Position numbers and translations under genes: made by a program. From Eretmocerus hayati (Eukaryota > Arthropoda > Insecta > Hymenoptera > Aphelinidae), in NCBI GenBank assembly GCA_029851415.1, contig CM056741.1, positions 174,637,021 to 174,701,020 of the forward strand: 64,000 bases of DNA, given 5' to 3'. Of this stretch, positions 33,880 through 45,000 are shown in pieces; positions within the stretch are counted from its first letter, which is position 1, and the number at the start of each line of letters is the position of its first letter. The notes beneath the pieces were generated by a model. That model ran no database searches. It was not told where the DNA came from and saw only the letters and a list, made by a program, of their open reading frames with translations.

Positions 33880-35080
33880 AATCGATTTGTTAATGGTTTG
33901 AGGTGCCGGTAAAAGTTGGCTTTCACATGCCCTTAACATAAACATGAATGCAGAACATTTGCCTGGATATTTCACAAGAAATCGCAGCGATCGCCAATGT
34001 AAGCAGCAACATCTCCACGCAACGAGAATACACATCCGAGTGCCCTGGTTAGAAAACCGCGAACATCTACATGTCTTGAGACCAAGCAAAACATGCATCC
34101 TGCGCGCGTACGTGAGTATCAAAAGACAAGGTTATTGCAGCCAGCCGCATGCTCGATGAATCGTATTCAATGTCAACCGACGAATCACAAAGAATCCCTT
34201 TTGAGTCTGTTTACCGAATCGAATCGAGTCGCGATATAAACCTAACCCTAACACACGTAAACGAGAGAGAGAGAGGACGCGCGCGCGCGAGAGCGAGATA
34301 ACGTGAAAACGCGTCGTTACCGGTTGGCTTATAGCGTGAGAATATACACGTGCGCGCCACGAACACGCTGTATGATTCGCGATGCAACATGAACTGCAAC
34401 TTTGATGATGATGCTCCTCCGAGATGTCGATAACCCACTACAATGGCAATCCCACACGAAACTTGGAAATCTATCAAACTCTACACTCATACGACTCACC
34501 GCACTGTCGTATTTATTTATGCTATGCCGGCGGACCATTCATTGAATCTTAAAATCGTACCTGAACTCGGGCTAAATAAGCTCACCATTGAGACAACGAA
34601 ATTTTGACTCTATTCGCGATCACGCACTTTCACTCACCTCGAATCTTTATAGTGTATGAAATTATGCTGCTTCGAAGCTCTGCTCGGCGATGAGGCTCTG
34701 GATCTGTTGAAGATTTGCACTGTTTATGCAGTGGAAGCGTGCCCTGGGCCCATAACCTGCGAGCTCGGCAGGGCTTTTGAAGCAGGAGACACACACAATT
34801 TATATAAACTGATGACTCGTTTATTTAAGACTCGTTGATTCGTAGACTCGTAGATTCAATAGGCACAATAAACAATATATACAATAGGCACGATATACAC
34901 AGCGGAAAATTCGTTGAGGTTAACTTGCGGCGTGACTGCACTAGAACAGGGCTCACAACGAAGTGATGACAGTCGTGGGGCAGCGTAGCAACCAAACCGT
35001 TCCGTTGTTCAACAAAAGACGTGCGCTCATTTGAATATATTCGTATGGTTCTATTTAGTTGTATAAGTATATTTCCAACA
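33880..35080 (-). mobile_element. Third Copia-like element: 5' LTR plus leader only
   Basis: The LTR at 35080-34758 (TGTTGGAAATATAC...GAGCTCGCA on the minus strand) is followed by a primer site GGTTATGGGCCCAGGG. The leader from 34757 to about 33900 is collinear with the leader of the 24-33 kb element: shared GACTCACCGCACTGT-like, CCGGCGG-CCATT and GCATCCTGCGCGCG blocks and a GA-rich run. Gag and pol are absent, and no second LTR was found, so this is a truncated relative whose LTR sequence is different. Confidence 0.7.
34758..35080 (-). repeat. Solo-retained 5' LTR of the third Copia-like element
   Basis: A 323-bp segment starting TGTTGG and ending CA, directly abutting a tRNA-Met-type primer-binding site. 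It is unrelated by eye to the 227-bp LTRs except for organisation. Confidence 0.65.
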
Positions 35081-35104
35081 GATGAAACGTTTGTTCGAAA
35101 TTTT

Positions 35105-36110
35105 TTTTGACACGACTCGACCTTGGAGAGATGAATGAAGGTCAGCATGGGTTAACGGTAAGCGCTGTAGCTCCAAGAGTGAGCGCTTCAACGGAAATTT
35201 TTCCGACCGGAGGTGCTCATGATCACAGCAAAAATGAGTTTATATCCTTGAAGGTGAAAATGACCTCCAAGGTCGGAAACAAGGTCATTGGCTCTTTTCT
35301 TCTGTGTTCATGAACAACTCTTATCCCAAACATTTTCCGATAAAATGCTCACTATTGGAGTTACAGCGATCACCGTCAACCCGTGCTGACCTTCATTTAT
35401 CTCGCCAAGGTCGAGTCGTGTCAAATAAAATTTCCAACAAAAGTTTCATCATTTTTCATGTTCTTTCAGAATTCGAGGTCAAAAGTAGGTGTTTCCGTTG
35501 GAAAAATCGAGTTGACCTCCAAATCACCTTAAAAATGACCCCCAAGGTCGGAAACAAGGTCATTAGGTATTTTCTACTGTGATCATGAACAACTTTCATC
35601 CCAAATATTTTTCGATAAATTACTCACTCTTGGAGTTACAGTGGTCACTCATCAACCCGTGCTGACCTCCATTCATCTCGCCAAGGTCAATTCAGGTCAA
35701 AAAGAGTATTGAACAAAATTTTCATCACTTTTCATGTTTATTTAGAATAGGTGTTTCTATTCGAAAAAAATCGAGTTGACCTTCAAATGACCATGAAAAT
35801 GACCTCCAAGGTCGGAAACAAGGTCATTAGCTCTTTTCTACTGTGATCATGAACAACTTTTATCCCAAACATTTTTCGATAAAATGCTCACTCTTGGAGC
35901 GACAGCGGTTACCGTCAACCTGTGCTGACCTCCATTCACCTCGCCAAGGTCAAGTCGGGTAAAAAAAGTTTCAAACAAAATTTTTATCCTTTTTTATGTT
36001 CTTTCAGAATTCGAGATCAGAAGTAGGTGTTTCAATTTAAAAAAAATCCAGTTGACCTCCAAATGACCTTGAAAGTGACCTTCGAGGTAAAAAACAAGGC
36101 CATCATCGGA
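35105..36110. repeat. Satellite-like array, about 264-275-bp period, rich in AGGTCA half-sites
   Basis: GGTCGGAAACAAGGTCAT recurs at 35271, 35546 and 35810, with a decayed copy near 36084. Each unit also has TTGGAGTTACAGCG-like, CCGTGCTGACCT and CATCTCGCCAAGGTC blocks. Copies are about 85-90% alike by eye. Confidence 0.8.
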
Positions 36111-36235
36111 TGTCCCCCTCAAAATAAGGGGACACGTGTTCCGGGTTTCTTCCCGATTCCCAACCATTTCTGAAAAAATGGAGGGGGGTACTTACTTTTC
36201 GGACACCCTGTATTTCAATCTGTTCACTTGTTGTA
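36110..36235. other. Repeat terminus-like segment
   Basis: Includes CCCCTCAAAATAAGGGG and, on the minus strand, CAGGGTGTCCGAAAAG followed by a run of C, features common at ends of dispersed elements. The family is not resolved. Confidence 0.3.
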
Positions 36236-36410
36236 TTCGGTCAATTTTCATACTGTATCAATAAACGAATCTTTATAGAGTGAAACCTATGTAAGGCGGA
36301 CACCTTTGGTCGCAAGAAATGTGTCCGACTTATAGAGGTGTCCGCTTTATAGAGAGGCCACCTGAAAATGTCAAGTGGGTTATTCAACGATTCTATGAAA
36401 ATGAAAAGTA

Positions 36411-37849
36411 ATGGATTCCATTTAAAAACGACACATGACAATTAGTGATGTCTCGGATCGGTTTCTCGTAGTTTCGATTCGATTCTGTAGTCCGAAATAT
36501 AAAGTTTCCACCCACTGGGAGGTCCCAAAAAAATTTTGGAGCCGCCTCGGAGATATTTCGGTTTCGCTTTTCGATTCCACCAGAGCATCAAAATCATGAT
36601 CTTTTTTTACTAAATTAAATATATTTTAAGTTTGGCTCGAAATAATGCAACGTGGTTTGCGCCATTTAAAAGATCTTGAGAAAACCTATCAAAAGTGACC
36701 TTTGATATTTTTGTCCAGCCTTTCCAGGCCCTGATTAGGCAAAATCCGGAAAAATCAGGCTAAAACTAACCCGATTATCTCGGAAAGCAATTTTTTTTAA
36801 TTTCTCAAAAATATGATTTCTCATGCAAAATTGCACGATCTTTGCGATGGAACTAGTCCGAAGTTGTTTTTCACGGTTTTATGCGTTTTTCGGTCAATTT
36901 TCCAATTTTTCATTCTTTGAACAATTAGAGAACAGAGATTTCTGCGCAAACTCGTGGTTTACCAGATTTCAAAGTGGTTCCAATCGAAAGCTAAGGAGAT
37001 TTTCTTTAAAATGACATGGTGCAGAACTCAATTTGATCGACTGGAATTGAAGGTACACGATTCTTTAGACATCAAGATTATTAACATCGCTGACAGCATG
37101 GATGCAAGAGAAAGTCTCAAAGCTCTCGTGCACGATAGATAGGTCATCTCGCTCTGGCCATCCTTCCTTTTTCAATCAAGTTGTCGTAGTCACTGAATGG
37201 GAACGTGGAATTGACTTCTTCGAGGGGTCATCTTGAAGGGAATTTACTCAGCTTAACTAATTTGCTTAACTAATAATAGCTAGAACTAATTTGGAATTCG
37301 GTAAACCACGCGCATGCGCAGAAATCTCTGTTTTCTGATTGGTCAGCGGATGAAAAATTGGAAAATCGACTGAAAAACGCATAAAACCGTGAAAAAAACA
37401 ACTTCGGACTAGTTCCATCGCAAAGATCGTGCAATTTTGCATGAGAAATCATATTTTTGGAAAATTAAAAAAAATTGCTTTTTGAGATAATCGGGTTATC
37501 CTGATTTTTCTGGATGTCGCCTGATCAGGGCCTGAAAAGTCTGGACAAAAATATTCAAGGTTACTTTTGAAAGGTTTTTTCAAGATCCTTTGAATGGCGC
37601 ACACTGCGTTGCATTATTTCGAGCCAAACTCGAAATATATTCAATTTAATAAATGAAGATCATGAATTCGATGCTCTGGTGGAATCAAAAAGCGAAACAG
37701 AAATGGCTCCGTAGGCGATTCCAAAATTTTTTTGGGATCTCCCAGTGGGTGGAAACTTTACATTTCGGACTACAGAATCGAATCAAAACTACGAGAAATC
37801 GATCCGAGACATCACTATTTTTCATGTGTCGTTTCTAAATGGAATCCAT
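36411..37849. repeat. 1.4-kb palindrome inside the Tigger-like shell
   Basis: The outer bases ATGGATTCCATTT (36411) mirror AAATGGAATCCAT (37837-37849). Arms run to about 37000 and back from about 37275, with roughly 85-90% pairing. The loop is about 270 bp. Confidence 0.75.
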
Positions 37850-37872
37850 CGGGTGTCAATTGGATCAACTGT

Positions 37873-39654
37873 GATGAATTCCACGCCAAAGCGACCTACG
37901 GAAAGGGGTCATCTCTCAGATTCTTTTTTAACCTTTTTCATTCGATTCTATGGCCCAAAATAGGAACTTCGGACCACCTATGGGTCCCAAAAAAAATTTC
38001 TCGTCTCCATTACACGCACATCCGTCAACAGACCGAAAATTTATCGTGTAAAAATCGATGCTCTTTTATTCACGAAAATGGGAATATTTCGAGTTTTTGA
38101 ATAGCTCTCGATTTGCGGGTTGCGGCATCTAAAAGGGCATCAAAAAACCTATCGAAAACGTTGTCGGAAATTCCTTCTCTGTGATTTGGGGGCCTCCTGG
38201 AGGCAAACGAGTGTTTTTCACTAAAATATTGATTTCTCAAAAAGCCATTTTTTTTATTTCTCTAAAATCATATATTTGACGTAAAATTCTGCGTTCTTCC
38301 GAAAAAAATGGGTTTCAGAGAAGTTTGGGATGATCCAAGTGACTTATGAGCCATTTTTTGAAAATTCGATTTTTCGGGTTTCAGAAAAAGGCGATTTCCT
38401 GCACATGCGCACAAACGTAGACTTTCGGGACCACTTTCAATAGAAAGCTGACAAAATTTCCTATGAAATGACTACCCGCAAAGTTGAAATTCATGCACTG
38501 AAACGCGATCTGCAAGGATTAATCATGTCGAATCAAAATCACATGAAAATTCAGCCCATTAACGCCTTCGTGGCGCCTGCTGAGATGACACATTCACGAG
38601 ATCTTCTCGGGACTCAATTTTGAGTACGAAATTGACCTGAAAAAAATTCGTACCACATGGTTTCAACGTAAAATTGTATGAACTTTCAAAATATGCGATG
38701 AAAAACCCCGTTTGAGGCGAACCCGAGGTGCTACATTCAATTTTTCGCAATTTTGAATGTGAAATATCGTATTTTCTGGAAAAAAATTGAATGTAGCACC
38801 TCGGGTTCGCCTCAAACGGGGTTTTTCATCGCATATTTTGAAAGTTTATAAAATTTTACGTTGAAACCATGTGGTACGAATTTTTTTCAGGTCAATTTCG
38901 TACTCAAAATTGAGTCCCGAGAAGATCTCGTGAATGTGTCATCTCAGCAGGCGCCACGAAGGCGTTAATGGGCTGAATTTTCATGTGATTTTGATTCGAC
39001 ATGATTAATCCTTGCAGATCGCGTTTCAGTGCATGAATTTCAACTTTGCGGGTAGTCATTTCATAGGAAATTTTGTCAGCTTTCTATTGAAAGTGGTCCC
39101 GAAAGTCTACGTTTGTGCGCATGCGCAGGAAATCGCCTTTTTCTGAAACCCGAAAAATCGAATTTTCAAAAAATGGCTCATAAGTCACTTGGATCATCCC
39201 AAACTTCTCTGAAACCCATTTTTTTCGGAAGAACGCAGAATTTTACGTCAAATATATGATTTCAGAGAAATAAAAAAAATGGCTTTTTGAGAAATCAATA
39301 TTTTAGTGAAAAACACTCGTTTGCCTCCAGGAGGCCCCCAAATCACAGAGAAGGAATTTCCGACAACGTTTTCGATAGGTTTTTTGATGCCCTTTCAGAT
39401 GCCGCAACCCGCAAATCGAGAGCTATCCAAAAACTCGAAATATTCCCATTTTCGTGAATAAAAGAGCATCGATTTTTACACGATAAATTTTCGGTCTGTT
39501 GACGGATGTGCGTGCAATGGAGAGGAGAAATTTTTTTTGGGCCCCATAGGTGGTCCGAAGTTCCTATTTTGGGCCATAGAATCGAATGAAAAAGGTTAAA
39601 AAAGAATCTGAGAGATGACCCCTTTTCGTAGGTCGCTTTGGCGTGGAATTCATC
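37873..39654. repeat. Near-perfect 1.8-kb hairpin (873-bp arms, 34-bp loop)
   Basis: The left arm (37873-38745) and right arm (38780-39654) are almost exact reverse complements; I found only a handful of differences in the stretches compared. The outermost paired block is GATGAATTCCACGCCAAAGC. A transcript would fold into long double-stranded RNA. Confidence 0.85.
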
Positions 39655-40211
39655 TTGTAGATGATGAAGATCAGCTCAACGATTAATATCTTCCTGAACA
39701 GGGACAAAATCGTTGTTGTTGGTCTCTGTAGCATAATCGGTGCCTTATACCGAAAATCTAATGTCAGAATCAAGTCACCCCATGTCCGGCTAATAAAGGT
39801 GCTTGTACATGTGCTCTCATGGGCGAATGTGATTGAAATTTTGGCCCGCGTCCTGGTTATAGAGTGTCCGCTGTAAGGAGAGCCGAATTTATGGGAAAAC
39901 ATAGGAGCTTGGCCGGTCGCAAGTGAAGTGTCCATGATATAGAGGCGTCCGTGTTTTAGAGGTGTTCGAATAGAGAGGTCTCACTGTATACTCCAGTATG
40001 TATGTGATTCACTGCACAGTCATTCAACCCATATTGAACCCACAACTACATTCACGTCATTACATCCGTGTTCATCTCGCGCCCTCTGCATCCTCATACG
40101 TACACATGAACACTCAGTTGTCGGGGATGATTCCATAACACTACCACAGACCTTCTACTTCATATTCAAATTACATATTATGTACTTCGAGCTGTGGAAA
40201 AGACGTTTTCC

Positions 40212-41447
40212 GCATGGGCTATTCCAGTTAAGACCCTCCGATGAAGTAAGGTCAAAAAATTAGATTCCCTCCGGGATGAAGTATATGATTCTAGAGCTAA
40301 AATGAGGGGACACGTATTTTTTGTTTAGCCCAGATCGACTTTGCATCGGAGCTATGCAAATTTCCAGTTTTGAGTCGAAAATAGAGATTGGCACTCTAAA
40401 ATTGGTAAAAGCTCTATAATGGATCTTCTGAGACCGGGCTTGGTGGGGAAAATCAAACACGACGTATCTTATCAGAATAGAATCCTATGGTGATCAACAT
40501 TTCGCAGAGTCCCAAGAAGCGACACTTTTATGAAAAATGAAAAAAATGTAATTACTCAAAAAACATAAATTCGTATCTCTTTGAAAATTTTTTTGAGAGT
40601 ACTCTGAATGATGTCAAACATGGTTTTCTGCTTCGGTAGGCGCTAAAAATTCGTGGGAGGCGCTAAAGAAAATTTTCTGGAAAAAATTTCAAAAAACCAG
40701 ATTTTTGTTGAAATTCGGTAACAACTATTGCGGGAAAGCCAGAGTATCGTTATTCCACTGGAGTGTCCCAAGATGATCAATTTCGGGATCCGTCGCTAAA
40801 TTGAGCACTATAATTACTCAAAAACTGAGTTTAGCCATATCTCCCGAATCTAGTCATCTCTGGACACTCCCGTAGGATCACGATACTCTTGGCATTGGAA
40901 GTAGACCTTTCCCGCAATAGTTGTTACTGAATTTCAACAGAAATCTGGTTTGTGAAATTTTTTCTAGAAAATTTTCTTTGGCACCTCCCATGAATTTTTA
41001 GCGCCTACCGGAGCAGAAAAATCATGTTTGGCATCGTTCAGAGTACTCTCAAAGAAATTTTCAAAGAAATACCAATATATGTTTTTGAGTAATTGCTTTT
41101 TTCATTTTTTATCAAATTGTCGCTTTTTGGGACTCTATGCGAAATGTTGAGCACCATAAGATTCTATTCTGATAAGATATGTTGTGTTTGATTTTCCTCA
41201 TCAAGCCCTGTCTCAAAAGACCCACCAAGAGCAAAGTTGTGGAGCTTTTACTAATTTTAGAGTGCCAATCTCAATTTTCGACTCCAAACTGGAAATTTGC
41301 ATAGCTCCGATGCAAAATCGATCTGGGTTAAACAAAAAAATACGTTTTACCTCATTTTAGCTCAAGATTCATATACTTCATCCCGGAGGGGATCTAATTT
41401 TTTGACCTTACTTCATTGAACAGTCTTAACTGGAATAGCTCGCATGA
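40212..41447. repeat. 1.2-kb palindrome
   Basis: Arms start GGCTATTCCAGTTAAGAC (left) and mirror GTCTTAACTGGAATAGCT (right), meeting near 40820. Pairing is about 90%. Outside the arms, CGTTTTCCGCATG (left) and TCGATTGACGACGG (right) resemble hairpin pieces at 57401-57598. Confidence 0.75.
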
Positions 41448-41701
41448 GGTACATACGGGTTTTTATCGATTGACGACGGAATAACGCTGTTTCCGTGTGC
41501 TGATTGATAGAACTAATTGATTTCCCTGATACAGTCTTTGATCACTTGTTAGTCTCCTTTCGACTGTGTAGGATTCATACCGCATTCATGAATAAAGAAG
41601 TCTTTTTCAATTGTACGCTCTCGTTTTTTCTTTTACCCGTCTGCAACCAATCCCTTAGCTTCATTGGAGTTCCTTGTCTTTCTCGTATGTGTCTTAAAGG
41701 T

Positions 41702-41709
41702 CGATATAC
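41702..41709 (+). repeat. P-element target-site duplication, left (CGATATAC)
   Basis: Matches 47775-47782 exactly and abuts the terminal inverted repeat. Confidence 0.88.
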
Positions 41710-41739
41710 CATAGAGATACAACGGATAGAGGCGAGGAG
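41710..41739 (+). repeat. P-element terminal inverted repeat, left
   Basis: Thirty bases exactly complementary to 47745-47774; similarity stops at base 31. Confidence 0.9.
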
Positions 41740-42056
41740 CGACCGATCTCCCTGCGAGTGGCTGCGTGAGAGATTTAGAAAGAGACGCACGACCGAGTAA
41801 GATGAATGGGTAGGGAGAGGAGTCTGAGAGGTGGAGGCGACGATGGTGTGAGTGTATATGCGTGAGAGACCCGCGATCGCGGCTCGAAGGCCAGCGAGGA
41901 TTGCAGACGACACACGTCTCAGCTTGTTTGCTCCGAAATTCGTTTCCCATGCGGCGGCCACGCCGCGATCTCCGTGCGTTTTCTTCTATAATTTTTATTA
42001 TAATAATAACTGCAGTATAGCGATGAATGTGTGTTAGGTGTGACGTACGAGAAAAA

Positions 42057-45000
42057 ATGGTGAATCATTGCGTCGTATGTAAAAAGCAGGCTGCTTGCGA
42101 TGAATCTTCGCGAAGTTACCACAAGTAAGTGTAGACGACTTGCCACTGTTTTTTTGCCATATCAACCTACTTTGTAAAGCACTCATTTTTTGGATGAAAA
42201 TTCGGGGCGTCACAGACCATGCATAGTTTAGCATAGTTTTTATTCAGCAATCCGTCATTCAGTTGTCGACACGCTGTGCATTCATAATTTAAATATACTT
42301 GTGAGGCTAATTATGTGAGGTTAACCTATACGGATAGCACAAAATTTCTGAAACATGAGAATGCGTATAGCTGAACAATGATTTCTATGTTATAATTGAC
42401 AAAGTTCAGCAGATGCATAGTGTACGCAAAACTAACGTCAACGTAATGTTTTTCATCCAAATTTTATAAATTGATCTACAGACTGCATCTGAATAAAATT
42501 CAAATATTCAGTCCCGAATAATTTAATTCCAATTCATATGATTCTAAGTGCCTTGAATGCAATTTTTCTTACTCTTTTTTCTCATGGCCATAATTTAAAA
42601 TATATTATATCTGATTATTTCTCAGATTGGTGAATTCAATGGTTTTCATTTTTTATTTCAAGATTTGAATGCTTATGAGTTGATATATTTTTTGATAATC
42701 TGAATGATTATTAAATTATTTTTTACATAGGTTTCCCAGCAAACATGAGCCGAGACAAGCGTGGCTAAAAGCTCTGAATCTCTCAAAATGTAGCAGCCAT
42801 AGTAAAATATGCAGTGATCATTTCGACCCTTCATGTTTCCATGACACCGGAGGTTATACAACCAGAAAACGATTGAAAAACAACGCAGTACCAAGAATTT
42901 GCATAACCGCTGAAGATTCTATTCCTAACCTATGTGAATTGAACAAAGATGTTTCTGGTAAGTTAATCTTGTGCTCCGAAGTCTATGGTGAATTCATTTT
43001 TCATATTCGTTTATGACTAATTATGGTTTCACATTTCAGATAATAATGACGCAGATGGTGAAAAAATTGTAAGTTCGAATGAAAATTTTTCTGAGCCCAC
43101 ATCAGAATCAACATCTGTGAATGTCAGGAAGGAAAGTTTACTGGATGATGAGAATTGTCTCATGGAGGATAACGAGAGTAACTCAATGGGTTCGGAACCC
43201 TCAGTGACGAAGTCTTCCGCGAACGGAGGGAATATTAATCCATCATCTCAGAAAAAGAACCTCAAAAGGTAACTGAACCGTTCCTTGCAAATTTTCAGAC
43301 TTACCATATCCAATAACCCCTTTATTCATTTTCCATCCCAGTCAAATATAATTATTGAAGTTTTCCATCATTGTGTAATTTTTAGGAAACTTGTTGAGAG
43401 AGATTTTTCATCACTTGTTGATTCTGACACCGAAAATGATGGAACCGATAACAATGGTACCCACACGGAACAATTTGTGGATTCGAATGATGGTGGAAAT
43501 AACCGTAAACGGTAAAAGTCATAACGACCATACTATGAATATTACATTATCTGACATAAAATATTCAAATCTTTCTACCTCCTCCAGGAAAAATCCAGTT
43601 TTTGATCCTGCAGTTATCCCCGAGAAAAGAATCCGGCTGCGAATTAAGAAGAAATTCATGGATTTTGCAAGGAAGGATTTCGAATCTGATGAAAAATGGG
43701 AATTTTTCAAACAATACGTGAGGCATAAGGGACGTGTCGTGCAAGCCGAAAGAATGAAAAGTGCTCGGAGAGACAAGAAAATTGTGAATTTGAATCAATT
43801 AGTCGAAAAATTAAAGTCAGAGAATATGGATGCAATAGCGGAGTACCTGCAGGTTGAACGATCTGATCATTATCTATCGAAATATTTGAACTGAGCTCGG
43901 TAGATATTCCATAATATTAACCCAGAATTTACACACTTTTTGTTAATCTACTAACCATAATATGCATGAATCTCTTGTTTTATCAAAATTGTTAGCTATG
44001 CAGATATTTGGCTTGAATTTTGTAATGCATGCATGAAGGTGTTGGTGCAAATGGGATCTCGAAAGCTTGTATTATTGTCAAAACTCATCTAAATGAATAC
44101 TCATTACTCTATAAGGTTAGATTTCATACATTTCAAGAACATGATTGATATTATTAGATTCGTAAGAGAAATTCAACTTCCTCGTGAGAATTTTTGCTCA
44201 TTCTGGCATTCGAGCTTTTCAGACCTTTAGCTGTAAATTCATGATGAATACTGATCTCACATCTACATTTACACGGTCAAAATTTTCTCTTGCAAAATAA
44301 TATATTTATACGAATGAAATTATTTGTTATTCATAGACACGAAAAAAATTTGTTCAACTATTGTGATAATTTAACACATAAGACTTTTATACATTTTTGA
44401 GGCACGACCACACTACAATGTATTTCCAAGCCTGTGTTATTGAATGATTGAAATTTATGAAAAACTATCCAATAAATTCTGAATTCTCTCAATCTATCAA
44501 AAGACTACTTCGCGAACTGTCATGCTTATCTTATTGTTCTAGCTATCAGGATATTTTCATGAAAATGAATCGTTGTTCTGAATTGCATTTTACTAGGAAC
44601 TGCCTCCCCATTTGCGAGAGTTGGTGGAGAGAATAAAAGAGAAGAAGAGTACTCAAGCTTACACGCCTCATTTGAAGAATTTCGCGAGGGCTCTGCACTT
44701 TCATTCTCCCGCAGGTTACGAAATGGCTCGACAGAGTTTCATGAAAGCTCTCCCTTGCGCAGAGACTCTGAATAAATGGAGTTGTACTAAGAAATTCAAT
44801 CCTGGGATTAATGAGGAGAGTATCGAAAACATCTCTACAGTCGTAGAGAATGAGAGGAAAAGAGGGAAAGAGAATGTTTTCAATGTGACCTTTGATGAAA
44901 TGTACATGAAGGAGTGTAAATATTTCACTGCTAGTCATAAGTGGGAAGGAGTGGCAGATTTAGGGGGTCAACTGGAGGAGAAAGATAAAGACGGTATAGG

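Larger units (their letters stand above)
36278..39986. mobile_element. Tigger/pogo-like shell, TA-flanked, filled with palindromes
   Basis: The left end reads GAGTGAAACCT and the right end, reverse-complemented, CAGTGAGACCT. Both are followed by GGACACC- or ACACC-type repeats typical of TcMar-Tigger/pogo termini, and both are flanked by TA. No transposase is recognisable. The inside holds two large palindromes (36411-37849 and 37873-39654). Confidence 0.55.

Noticed and set aside
39564..39935. 123-codon minus ORF in the Tigger-like shell
   Set aside because: It crosses a palindrome arm and a terminal repeat and shows no transposase motif.
36278..41447. Integrated DNA virus as a source of the palindromes
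   Set aside because: No viral genes are present; transposon-type termini and target duplications explain the structures better.
44612..44614. TTG as a start for an 802-residue transposase
   Set aside because: The frame extends upstream to an AG acceptor at 44596, and the protein needs the THAP domain encoded by the earlier exons.
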